Below are positions 28,513-38,665 of a stretch of DNA of 64,000 nucleotides, piece by piece (the first letter of the stretch is position 1; each line of letters opens with the position of its first letter). The stretch comes from Portulaca oleracea. Its lineage: Eukaryota > Streptophyta > Magnoliopsida > Caryophyllales > Portulacaceae. The notes beneath the pieces are model-generated. The model searched no databases, had not been told where the DNA came from, and was given only the letters and a program-made list of their open reading frames with translations. A program made the translations under genes and the position numbers. The stretch covers positions 12,964,001-13,028,000 of the forward strand of contig CM055888.1 of the NCBI GenBank assembly GCA_029582165.1. Reading direction: 5' to 3'.

Positions 28513-28850
28513 CTACAACAACCCGAGATTACATTTACTTAAATTCAGCATAATCAACGGAAGTAAACCCTAACTAACACCCTAAGGGCGGTAGAAGTAA
28601 CCCATAAAATTGAATGCCTGTAGTTTTGGGGGAATTTCAACACGCTGTAAACCCTAGTTAACACGAAACCCTAAAATGAGCACCCGATAACAAGGAGGGA
28701 TTAAATAACTTAATCGATGAACACCCATTGAGGGAGGGGAGGATAATGAACGCGAAAGAGGGGTTTGAAGCCTAACCTTATCGGAGAAAATGGCGCCTGT
28801 GCCGTCGATGTGAGAAACAAGCGCTCAGCTACCGAACGTCTTTCTGTAAC
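28513..28850 (-). promoter_or_regulatory. 5' leader of the PHD/Myb gene with a possible UTR intron
   Basis: Upstream of the ATG the minus strand reads TTGTTGTAG immediately before ATG, an acceptor-like end. CGATAAG/GTTAGG near 28776 could be the matching donor, making an intron of about 264 bp in the leader. The promoter would lie to the right, up to the Stowaway cluster at 28925. Confidence 0.4.
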
Positions 28851-28924
28851 CTGTTGAGTGCTGCTTTCTTCGGTCACTGCGTATTAAACAACGAAAAACT
28901 TTACAATGAGTTTCATATTAATTA

Positions 28925-28968
28925 CTCCCTCCGTTCCATATTAACTGTCGTCTTTGGAAATTGTGCGA
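28925..28968. mobile_element. Truncated Stowaway end
   Basis: CTCCCTCCGTTCCATATTAA and about 20 more bases match the terminal 40 bp of the neighbouring Stowaway elements, then the similarity stops. Confidence 0.6.
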
Positions 28969-29005
28969 CGGTATGTCTTATATTCCCTCCGGTTCATACT
29001 AAATA

Positions 29006-29521
29006 CTCCCTCAGTTTCATATTAATTACTCCCTCCGTTCCATATTAACTGTCGTCTTTGGAAATTGTGCAGTCAAAGTTCAAAAATTTTGACCATAAAT
29101 TTCTCAATATATACAATGAGTTGCTATATAAAATTATCACCATTAGATTCGTGACGAAAAATGTTATCATAAAAGTATAATATTGCAATTGTTAATAATA
29201 TATTATATAAGAAATTATTAATCAAAAAGTAACATTGGAGACCGTGAAAGTCAAAATTATGACAATTAATATGGAACGGAGGGAGTATCATTTTATTAAC
29301 TATCACGGTGTTCAATATTAATTTTTGGTTGATAATTTCTTACATAATATTTTATTAACAATTGTAATATTATATTTTTATGATAGTATTTTTTGTTACA
29401 AATCTAATGATAGTAATTTTATATAACGAATCATCGTATATATTGAAAAATTTATGGTCAAAATTCTGTATATTTGACTGCACAATTTCCAAAGACGACA
29501 GTTAATATGGAACGGAGGGAG
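29006..29521. mobile_element. Middle Stowaway MITE of the nest
   Basis: The left end CTCCCTCAGTTTCATATTAA and right end ATATGGAACGGAGGGAG are flanked by TA. It is itself interrupted at TA by the innermost element (29029-29285); the two halves join into one family-length copy. Confidence 0.82.
29029..29285. mobile_element. Innermost Stowaway MITE (257 bp)
   Basis: A complete Tc1/mariner-derived MITE. TIRs CTCCCTCCGTTCCATATTAA and ATTAATATGGAACGGAGGGAG are flanked by TA on both sides. It is AT-rich with no coding capacity. Confidence 0.9.
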
Positions 29522-29853
29522 TATCATAATTTTAACCTTCACAATCTTTAATATTATTCTTTTATTGATAATTTTTCACATAATATGTTATTAACAATTG
29601 CAATATTATACTTTTATGAATTATGATTTTTCATTACGAATGTAATGATAGTAATTTTATACAACAAGTCATTATATATATTGAGAAATTTACAGTCAAA
29701 ATTTTTAAAATTTGATTGCATGATTTCTAAAAATGACAATTAATATGGAATGGAAAGAGTAAAATCTTATTAAATGATAAGGATAGGTAGGATAAGGATA
29801 CCCGTTTCTATCAAATGGATGTCCGATGGGTATAAAACGAATTATATAATTTA

Positions 29854-30154
29854 GGGGGTGTTTGATTGTGAGATTTTTGGGGTAACTTTTAACTTTTTGG
29901 ACACTGTTATCTTTTTTGACCAATGTGGAAAAACTACTTGAGGTGTTTGGTAACAAGCTTTTCATATTAGCTTTTTGGACCCAATAAGCTAGTTTTCAAA
30001 AAACTACTTGAGGAAGCGTTTTGAGGTAGCTTTTCACAAAAAGCTAGTTTACCAAACATTTTTCCTACAATCAGTTAACCCAAACAGCTAAATTCAAACA
30101 GCTAATCCAAACAGACACAAGCTAACAGCTAACAGCTGGTTGACAAATAAGGCC
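29854..30154. mobile_element. Tourist-like MITE
   Basis: Starts GGGGGTGTTTGATTGT and ends GGTTGACAAATAAGGCC, with TTA on both sides (29851-29853, 30155-30157). The interior carries AGCTTTTTGG and its inverted copies. The TIR match is only partial. Confidence 0.6.
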
Positions 30155-30157
30155 TTA

Positions 30158-33000
30158 ATCTTCAATAATATCTTAATTGTACCTATTACATTTGCAATAT
30201 CTACGCAAGTAAGGATAAAGATACTCATATTTACTACCCACTAACGGATAAGAAGGGTCAGCTTTTTTGAAAGAAAAACTAACTTAGTTTAAGACTACAT
30301 GCACCGGTGGAAACTTAGTCTTGAAACTTGTGCACACAAAGTGCATTTTCTCACAGCCCAGAATGAAATTTTGGGAACGACGTTCCCAGAACGCCACACC
30401 GTTCCTCCACTCAAACATTTTTCATTTATTTGTTTATATGTTTTATTGTATTAAATGATTCTATTTAACACTCCTTAAAAAAAAAAAAGAACACTAGTAT
30501 TGATGTTAACAAAAATTTGAGTTCGGGTAAATTTGGGTGATAAAATTTAGACAATGTTAAAATTCATATTAAAAATTAATGTCCGATGCAATTTTTTATC
30601 CGAGTTGGACCGAGTTGATAATTCAGACGGAACTAAATTCGGCTCAAAATCAGGTTCAGACAATAGAAAAAGATAAATATTTTGTCCGCATATTCGGTCA
30701 GTGCTACAATCGGGTACAGATCAAAGCCATATTTCTTTTCGGGTCAAAAAAATTTAAAATATTTATTTGTAACAATAATAAAATTAAATTTGAAGAGTAT
30801 AAATATAAATAAATATATAATTAGGATAAAGTGGACTTATTAAATGAATATTATAATGTAAAAAAGTAGAATTGAGTTCCTATTGTTGCAGAACAAATGA
30901 AATAGAGTTCCAAAAAGTATGAATGATTTGTGATGTGGAAGGAGTGGACCCCCACTTAAAATCCAAAAACTTTGATTGCTATAGCACTTGCTTTTAGAGC
31001 AAATACCATGGTGATCCTGTTTTTGGAATGAAATTGGTGTTCCCCTCCTTCCACATCACCCATAATTCTTATTTTTTGGAACTTCATTCCATTTATTCTA
31101 CAACAATAAGAACTCATTCCTACACTTTACTATAAAATATTTGTTTGGTTAGTTTACTTTTTTCCTTTTACCTATATTAATTTCACCTTTTAATTTGTTG
31201 AAAAAGAAATTAATGGTGAAGTTCCAGCAACTATGGAGTGTTCCAAATTTTACATTCCTAAATTTTCATTCCCCATTGCACTAAAACTTGGGAACTTGGC
31301 ACATGTTCCAATGTAGTGTTCCCCCTATTGCATTTGGTCTTAGAAGTTAGAACTATTTTGACAGTTAAAAATAAATATATACTAAATTGTGGCTTAAATA
31401 TACAAGAAAGCGTAAAGTAGCTTCATAGTTTAACTGCTGCCCCATTTGAGCGCACACTTGGTTACCGTAAGTCATGGCCTCATGGGTTTGATCCTCCTCC
31501 TTAGTAACTTGACCTAGTGTTTTTTTTCCCTATTGCGTTTTAACTTCCTCCACCTCGTCAGGAGTCAATTCTGCCATTTCGCCTCTTCAATATTCGACGA
31601 CCGGCGACTGTACTATATCGTGACTGCACACCCCACGCCCCCAACCCCAGTCATCCTCTTTGGCCGCCCACCACTGCCGTCAACCACCGTCTACATTGAT
31701 AGTCTAACACAGCAATCACCAAATTCTCCAAATCAAAGCAATATTTAAATTGAGGTATGCTGCTTTGTAGGTTATTATGATTAATTTATTAACTTTGGTT
31801 AAAATTTTATTGAATAATTAGTAAATTGCTAATTTAGTGATGAAATTATAATCTATGAATCGAATGATTACGGTTCTTGGTTATATTTTGCTCAAATATT
31901 CATAATCCAAATTATCTAGATTATAGATTATTGTTTGATTGATTGGTTACAAGTTAAAATATTGTCGCGAGGTAATGATTGAGTTATTGTTGATTTCTAA
32001 TAATCATATATGAATATGCTTTAGTGGAAGTTTTGATTTATAAAGTTAATTCATTCTTTTAATTGTTTGTCAGTTTCAAACGGAGAAGATTTTCAGTACG
32101 AGAGTAAAGACATCACATGATTCAAGCTCTGAGAGTACTGCGACACGAGATCCTCCATCGCCTCAAGGAAGTACTCATCCATCATTTGGTAATGAACCGA
32201 CCCCTGTTGCTAATCCCACTTCTTTTGGGAGAGTTCATGTTGACATAAATACGCTTTCGTCAGATCGGGGTGAAAGAACACCAATTTCAAATTATCATCC
32301 AAATGATCACAAATAACTTTAGGTTTAAGGTATGTGTATTTATTTTTGAAACTATGCCATTAAATTTTGTATTATTCGAATATGTTAAAATTTCATAATT
32401 TGTTTGAATATAATTTATCTTTTTTTAGTAAAATTTCGGGTTTGAATCTTGACTCCGCCACTAGCTAATATGAGTAGGATAAGAATACAAACACTATCCA
32501 CCCCAAACCCGACCCATTGTATCCCTACCCGCGAGAGTATAAGTTTCGCTGGTGCCTGGACGAGTAATCCCACGTCCGGTTGTATTAAGTTCATAAAATG
32601 CGCGGCAATCTTACGATCTAACCTTATACGCAGCTAATGGGTCTTAGCTTTTATGATATATGTTGAGTTCTTGGATTAAATTGTCACTAAACTTGTTAAA
32701 AAAATGTCAACAATTGTCGTTGAAATTATTTATATCACAAAAATGACATTTAACATGATAAAATTGTCAAATATGTCATTCTAACCTACTATAACAGGTT
32801 GAAACCTTAAATAACCAGTCAAAACATAACCTAACTAAAAAAGAAAACAATTAACCCAAAAACATTTTTTAAATCAATTGTTCTTCTTCTTCCCCTTTCA
32901 CTCCATCAAACCATCAACACTATTCAACATAATCATCCAGCCACTATTGCTTTCCAGTAGAACCATCGAACCACGATTATCTTCTTCATTATCTTCATGA
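30158..33000. other. AT-rich intergenic DNA with an imperfect inverted repeat
   Basis: Around 30865-30960 and 31035-31130 two segments are inverted copies (GATGTGGAAGGAG against CTCCTTCCACATC; GGAACTTCATTCC against its complement), so a foldback element is likely. Its outer ends were not fixed. The rest, including open frames at 31533-31748 and 32449-32637, shows no domain. Confidence 0.4.
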
Positions 33001-33639
33001 CTCTTCCATGAGCAATCGATCTTCCGAGTTTCATCATCTTCTTCAAATTGCAAAGCCCATTTTTTTTCTATCGCCTTTTCTAGCTTTACAACTATACAAA
33101 TGCCGAAAATTTATTCAATAAAGGGATCGAAAAGAAAGAAAATTGGGCAAAAACCGAGTCAAATACTTAGGCGTCAATATCTTTCGATTTGAATTGACAC
33201 ATTAGTGATGTGAGGAAACAACCAACAATCAAACAAGTGGACAAAGTCTTGAACTTGAAAGACCTTGATCGAGACCCCCACAACACATATCAACCCTATA
33301 GAAAAACACTTGCGTCTTTATGGTCATGCGCACACCTTGGGACTCATAAGTGCTCGAGAGAGACATCCTTAATATCTCATAGAAGGTAAACCTTCACATT
33401 TATGTAGGTAATTCCATCAAGTATATACCAACATAGACCATCACACATGTGACTGTAGAGTTTTAAGAGCAAAATAGCTCAACTTCACAATATATAATCA
33501 GTGAATCCATCAGTGCGTCTCACAAGCACCCCTTACAATGGGCGTGGATTCATTAAGAAAATGATCTCAACCTTAAAGTACTACTTAACACCATAGAGAT
33601 AGGAATGTAGTGCACCTCAAAGATTAGTATCGTTTCATT

Positions 33640-34622
33640 TGACCAAATAATTGGTATCCACCATACCTCTTCAATCCATAGGCTTAAGCCATATCCCCCT
33701 CGATGCCTCGAGAACAATTCGTCTAGTCAATTACTTAGTGAGAGGATCCGCCAAATTCTTCTCGGATTGCATATACAACAAGGATATGACACCATATTAC
33801 ATTAACTGTCTCACTGCACTATGTCTAACATGAATATGTCTCCTATTTCCATTATAGACACAATTATGTATCACTCCAATTGCTGCTTGCGAGTCACAAT
33901 GTAGACATAGGTGTCTCTTGAATTTCCCATAATGGCAAGTTTGCTAATAGACCTCTAAGCCACTCTACTTCTTAACCTGCCAACTCAAGAGCAATAAATT
34001 TAGATTCCATGATAGAGCGGGCTACGCAAGTCTATTTTGCAGACTTTCATGAAATAGCTCTTCCACCCAACGTAAACACATATCGACTAGCAGAACTAAC
34101 TTCATCATTCTTAGAAACCCAGTTTGCATCACAATATCCTTCTACAACAATAGGAAATTTGTTAAAATTCAGACACCAATCAATAGTACCTGTAAGATGC
34201 TTAAGTAAACGATGAAGAGCATTCCAATGTTCTTGACTAGGATTATGTGTATCTCAATCTACTCACAGCATAAGCAATATCGGGACGAGTAAAGTTCACT
34301 AAGAACATTAGCATATTCAGATTGACAAACACTAGGACCGTTGTTCTTCTTTAATGAAATGTTAGGATCATAGGGAATTCTAACAGGTGTTCACATCAAA
34401 ATAGTTAAATTTCTTGAACACTTTCTCAATATAGTGTGACTGGCACACAACATAACCAGTGATGGCTTTTTAAAATTTAATCCCTAAGATCACATCAACT
34501 TCACCCATATCTTCCATTTCAAGCAAAGAAGACAATAACAATTTAGTCTCATTGACTACAGGCAAACTTATACCAAAGATCAGCATGTCATCAATATATA
34601 AGCATATAAGTACACAATTTGA
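33640..34622 (-). pseudogene. Ty1/copia pol remnant (reverse transcriptase and RNase H)
   Basis: Minus-strand translation shows the reverse transcriptase core CLYIDDMLIFG followed by LLEMEDMGEVDVILGIKF (34622-34470). After frame changes come RNase H-like pieces VEGYCDANWVSKNDE, MESKFIALE and EVEWLRGLL (about 34150-33900). Stops and frameshifts abound. It is cut exactly at 34623 by the LTR of another copia element, so the upstream part of the polymerase is missing here. Its own LTR may lie toward 33000-33400 but was not delimited. Confidence 0.8.
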
Positions 34623-35196
34623 TGTTAGGATCGAAGAGCACTCAAGCAAACCACAAACAATAAGAAATAATAGCGGAAAAGAAATAAGAAATTTGACACC
34701 AGGAATTTTAACGTGGAAAAAAACCCAAAGTGGGAAAAAAAACCACGGAATCGATGCACTAGTAATTTGAGGATTACAATACAAAGGTTGTGTTTCTCTC
34801 TCTCTCACTTGATCCCAATTCTCTCTGGGATATACTCTGGGATATCTAGGGATAGATCATAAGGAGAACTTGACCCCAATATATACTGGGGAGTACAGAA
34901 GGGAAACCCTAGGTTGCAACCTAGAAAATAACCGCCACAAGAAAAACACACACGTGGGCTTTTATTTTCGGCCCAACAGAGCAACGTCCAGCATGCACCA
35001 GGCGCTAGTAGCGCACCAATAAGCACTGGCAGCGCGAAGCTTCTCAAACTCTCTAACCAAGGCGCTGGTAGCGCCAGCTTGACAACGCGTGAGACAAGGG
35101 CGCTGGTGAGGCGCTGGGAGCGCCGCTTCAGGCACTGGTAGCGCCAGCTTCTTCGCCTCGTACCTTCTTCCCCTTATTTGGTCTCCACACCCAACA
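34623..35196 (-). mobile_element. LTR of a copia element (copy B), inserted in the older copia
   Basis: Runs from TGTTAGGATCGAAG (34623) to CACACCCAACA (35196) on the plus strand. The polypurine tract CCAAGTGGGAGAT adjoins it at 35197 on the minus strand, so this is the 3' LTR of a minus-strand element. Its U3 carries the palindrome array at 35001-35145 and a TATA box (TATATATT) at 34885-34878. Its ends and first bases resemble copy A at 40593-43926. Confidence 0.8.
35001..35145 (-). repeat. Array of short GC-rich palindromes (stem GGCGCT) in LTR U3
   Basis: Units of GGCGCT-NNN-AGCGCC type lie at 35001-35015, 35023-35035, 35061-35075, 35110-35124 and 35131-35145, with a half unit at 35099. 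Centres of the first two and of the last two are exactly 21 nt apart. Two units with GCACT/GGCACT instead of GCGCT/GGCGCT keep G-U pairing only when read on the minus strand, the sense strand of the element. Confidence 0.85.
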
Positions 35197-35930
35197 ATCT
35201 CCCACTTGGAGACCAAACCTCTAACATCCTCCATTTTCAGCACAAGTTCCCCTAGTGCATCGACCGACCCCTTCATCAGTCTGAGAGGCCTCCTGAGACC
35301 GCACCGGGCCTCAATTTCCCAACATCCACTGGCTTACCCTTGATCCTGTAGACCCACTTCTTCACGGCCTTCTTCCCTGCAGACAATCTCACCGGCTTCC
35401 AAGTTCTCTCAAGTGACACAATCTCATCAACCATTGCGTGCTCCCACTTGAACCGAGCCTCCGCCTGCACAGCCTTAGTATGTGACTCTGGCTCACCAAC
35501 ATCTCTGATAGCCCTCCTGGATCTCCTCACAGTAGATGGTGCGCTAGAGCTTTAACCTAGTTCCTGTGGTTCAGGTTCTTCAATAACCTGATCTGCAACA
35601 TGTGGAGCTTCCTGTGGTTCCTCTGTTTTCTCTCTAGGCACACCAAGCCTAACAGAAACCTCGACCGCCTAAACTCCCATTGGTTTCTTGTCACTTGATT
35701 CACTCCATACCTCCTCAAGTTTCCCGTCAGTTTTGGCGAAACTGACCCTCTTCTCATTCCTGCAATGCCATAAGCTAGAACAAGAAGCATTAGAAATTAT
35801 GTTAGTGCTATCCCTGGTGGAGTACAACGTACCGGACTTCAATCCATTCGCCACTACCATAGCACCCTTCACGATCTTCCACATCCCATTCTCGAAGCCT
35901 GTAGTGTAGCCAATCTCATGATAACACTTA
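35197..35930 (-). pseudogene. Copia element B internal fragment lacking integrase
   Basis: Read on the minus strand it starts within the region after the protease (EIGYTTGFENGMWKIVKGAM then VVANGLKSGTLYSTRD), runs through KRVSFAKTDGKLEEVW and ends in the first part of the polymerase (RFKWEHAMVDEIVSLERTW, KKWVYRIKGKP). Integrase and the polymerase core are absent. The order agrees with copy A (41195-42340), which has the same gap. Several frame changes are present. No 5' LTR is seen on the right side. Confidence 0.75.
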
Positions 35931-36425
35931 CTCCTTCTTGATGGGGAAACGATGGATTGTGATCACAACCCTCTTTCCTACCCGACTCCACAAAAATCAA
36001 ACCAGGATTGGAAGTGAGAATAAAGGCCTCCTCTACATGAGTGAAACACGGGATGAGAGTGCTTTGAGCGAAAGGAAGCATGTTTGGCTTTACTTTTGCA
36101 AAAAGGTAATCCGAGTAAGGTTGTGGAGCGTACCAGGCTGGGGCCCGAGCCTCGAGATTCATGGTTTCCAAGTCTGTCCTCACCCCCTCCAAAGAACACG
36201 AAGAAATCAACTCCAAGGTCGGGTGTGGAGTGCATTTCAAGGTGGACCCGGGACCCTAGAGGCATGGTTTGATCGGCATTGGGTGTGGTATCCACTTCAA
36301 ATGGACCCTGGACCATGGGAGTAGAGCTACGGGTCCTCACTGGGACTTACTTCGGGCCTTTAAAAGGGTTCGAAGTCCTTCGGCAAGAATAAGCGCAAAC
36401 GGGTCAACGTGGGATGTTGGAATGG
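35931..36425. other. Unassigned segment, possible retroelement tail
   Basis: Both strands have open frames over 100 residues (35938-36324 plus; 35869-36240 and 35978-36340 minus), which suggests moderate GC content rather than a gene. I recognise no domain. Confidence 0.3.
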
Positions 36426-36948
36426 ATGTGCCTTCACTCTTTGGGTCATAACTCCTTTGCTATAACTCCGATTGATCTCAAATTTAGGGAGCTTAAAGTA
36501 CACACCGAGAGCTTTCCATCGATATCTTATGGGCTTAAAACGGAGTTCGGATGAAGAAGTTATGCGTGTTTGAAGTCGGCAGAGAAAAGTTGTCCAGAGG
36601 AATGTCGCGCCCGCGACGCCTAGGGTCGCGCCCGCGACACCCTGCTGCCCAGGGATGTCGTGCCCGCGACTCCTAGGGTCGCGCCCGCGACCTCTTTCTG
36701 CCCAGACCTGCTCCTGCTACTGCGTGTTGTCCCCCCCCCCCCACCCCCATTCCTATATATACCCCCTCCCTTGGCATTGTTTAGTAGCTTTTGGACATTG
36801 TATATTTGATGCTTTAGCATTGTGGGTTTTTCCCAACTTTCTCAAAAATCTTGTTAACTTTATCCAAGTGATTTGGTGGTGTTTCAAGTCATTCCTTTAG
36901 TGATTATTGGTGGATTATCCTTTAGTTTCAAGTCATTTCTTTAGTGAC
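36426..36948 (+). promoter_or_regulatory. LTR/promoter-like module with conserved block, palindrome array and TATA box
   Basis: In order: a block of about 150 bp (36426-36575, from GTGCCTTCACTCTTTGGG) that recurs in inverted orientation at 38510-38665, the palindrome array (36604-36691), a poly-C run, a TATA box TATATATA at 36754-36761 and a transcribed-looking leader. A Cassandra-like LTR cuts it at 36949. This order suggests U3 plus start of R of an uncharacterised LTR element read on the plus strand. Confidence 0.5.
36604..36691 (+). repeat. Array of four short palindromes (stem GTCGCG, loop CC)
   Basis: GTCGCG-CC-CGCGAC occurs at 36604-36617, 36625-36638 and 36678-36691. A fourth unit at 36657-36670 reads GTCGTG-CC-CGCGAC, which keeps a U-G pair in plus-strand RNA. 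The pairs 36604/36625 and 36657/36678 are each spaced exactly 21 nt, joined by linkers ending in CCTAGG. Confidence 0.95.
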
Positions 36949-37241
36949 TGTAACACCCCGGATATGTGGTTAAAGTGTGGCTTAAAAGAATTGAAATGAC
37001 TACTCATATCACCAAGGTGCACCTTCTTTTATGGTAGCTCATCCGTTGGGAACTCCCCAGTTAAGCGTGCTTGGCTGGGAATAGTCTCAGGATGGGTGAC
37101 CTCTTGGGAAGTTTTCCCAAGCAGCGTGTGAGCGAGGACGAAGCACGCTGGAAAGACTCGTGGTGATTTGTAGGGCCAGTCAGCAATCCTTGAAGCAGTT
37201 ATCAGTAATGTCCGCGGCCTAGGAGGGGTCAGGGCGTTACA
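36949..37241 (+). mobile_element. Cassandra-like solo LTR with a 5S rRNA-like domain
   Basis: The LTR begins TGTAACACCCCGG and ends AGGGCGTTACA (293 bp). Inside, 37051-37112 resembles the 5S rRNA gene promoter region: CCCAGTTAAGCGTGCTTGG (A-box part) and AGGATGGGTGACCTC (C-box part). Cassandra elements carry such a polymerase III-type region in their LTRs. No PBS or second LTR follows and the flanks (gtgac, ctcta) do not match, so it is a solo LTR with a lost or altered target duplication. Confidence 0.82.
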
Positions 37242-38286
37242 CTCTATCTCAAAACCCTAAAAATTAATGGTAGTTTTATGAGTTATAATTTGAGTTTTCT
37301 CAAACCCTAAAATAATTGTGATCATTAGGTGATTAATCTTGCTTCCCTAGTCATTTTCGGATCAAAATCAAATAAAGATCCCTTAGGACCATATGTTAGG
37401 GCTTTATATAATTGCCTAGAAACCACCCAAATGTGCATTTGTGTATTGCATGACGGCAAAGGAGCTCCCTACCTGCATGTCATCTAGGCAAGGATAGAGG
37501 TGGCTCAAGCTAAATTCATCAGCTCAGACCTCCTCAATCCTCACCGTAATGAAAGACAAGTGATCGTTGTTCGGTTGTAATTTTTGTGGTTTTATAAGTA
37601 AGGATTGTCGATCTCAGGGATGGGTGTGAGGCTTGATTAAGGTAATCGGTTTGTGTAAGGGGTTTTCTCATTGCGGAAAGTTATAAATTATGTAAATTAA
37701 GCAATAAACTAACTTAGACATGATAATAATCAAGGAAGCAATTAAAGATGAAGCAATTAAGAACAAGAAATAAGAAAGCAATAAAAAAGCAATGTATTAG
37801 AAAGCAATAAAACTAATAATGAAATTAGGCACAAGAGATTATACCTTTGATGATCTAAACTTCAAATCTTCAATTTACCTTTGCAATTTCCCCAGAACAA
37901 ACAAGAAATTGTGGATTGGATTACCAAGGATCCCCCCAAATTCTCACTAGGAAGTAGAATTGGAATTCCTTGACCCTCCTCCCCACTAACAGATGGATTT
38001 GATTTGGCTAACCCTAGAAAGCTTTTGAAATCAACATCAATGGAGAATAGAGAGAGAGAGAGAGAGGAAGAGAGAGAGAAAGCTTGTAAAACTTCAATGA
38101 GATTACTTGAAAGAAGAGTTTAATAACAATTGCAAGAAGACTTAAAGAAAGCTTGAAGAACAATGAAGAAAACTTGAAGAACAATTAAAGAAAGCAATTA
38201 AATCTAATCTAATCCTACTCCTAAAACTTAAATAAAAGCTAAGCTAAAAGATAAAAACTAAGATAATTAGTTCTGAATACATTTGG
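37242..38286. other. Non-coding retroelement-like DNA
   Basis: On the minus strand this lies downstream of the TATA box at 38287-38294 and includes a CT-rich leader-like tract (GAGAGAGAG at about 38048-38085 on the plus strand). No gene is supported. It probably belongs to the same non-coding element as the module at 38287-38665. Confidence 0.35.
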
Positions 38287-38665
38287 TATTTATAGAAGAA
38301 GGAGAACGAAACCCAAAACCCTAAAACTAACTCAGCAAAACGCGCATCAGCTTCGCAGAATTTCGGGTGACTCGGGCGAGTCAATAAGTGACTCGAGCGA
38401 GTCAGTGTTCTGTCCCGCTCCCTTGGCCTATGTCTTTGTTGCCCCAAAAGCCTGACTCGGGCGAGTCAGCAGATGACTCGGGCGAGTCACTGTTCTCGGC
38501 AGCTTTTCCCTGCCGACTTCAAACGCGCATAATTTCTTCATCCGAACTCCGTTTCAGACCCGTAAGATATCGATGGAAAGCTCTCGGTGTATACTTTAAG
38601 CTCCCAAAATGTCAGACCAATCGGAGTTGTAACGAAGGAGTTATGACCCAAAGAGTGAAGGCACA
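38287..38665 (-). promoter_or_regulatory. Second LTR/promoter-like module, inverted relative to 36.4 kb
   Basis: Read on the minus strand: conserved block 38665-38510 (GTGCCTTCACTCTTTGGG, CCGAGAGCTTTCCATCGATA, GAAGTCGGCAG), then the palindrome array (38489-38368), then a TATA box TATAAATA at 38294-38287. The order is the same as at 36426-36761, and by eye the conserved block is roughly 85% identical. Confidence 0.5.
38368..38489 (-). repeat. Array of four short palindromes (stem TGACTCG, loop GG)
   Basis: TGACTCG-GG-CGAGTCA lies at 38368-38383, 38453-38468 and 38474-38489. At 38389-38404 the loop is AG, with the stem unchanged. Centres within each pair (38368/38389 and 38453/38474) are exactly 21 nt apart. 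The stem is unrelated to that of the 36.6-kb array. Confidence 0.95.

Larger units (their letters stand above)
28983..29759. mobile_element. Outer Stowaway MITE of a three-level nest
   Basis: The left end TTCCCTCCGGTTCATACT (28983) pairs with the right end ATGGAATGGAAAGAG (29759). It is interrupted after about 20 bp, at TA, by the element at 29006-29521. When the insert is skipped, the sequence matches the common family body. Confidence 0.75.

Noticed and set aside
31425..31510. Possible SINE or tRNA-like head (GGGTTTGATCC at about 31490)
   Set aside because: The B-box-like motif is on the plus strand while the A-box-like GCTCAAATGGGG is on the minus strand, so no working pair exists.
35938..36324. 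128-residue plus-strand frame
   Set aside because: Both strands are open and no domain is visible; left as unassigned retroelement-like DNA.
36731..36741. Poly-C run, together with other poly-G/C runs near 8580, 10217, 51760, 54200 and 54645
   Set aside because: Simple homopolymers without evidence of function; possible sequencing-length uncertainty.
37051..37112. A 5S rRNA gene
   Set aside because: Only the promoter-like part is present, it is diverged, and it lies between LTR ends TGTAACACC and GGCGTTACA.
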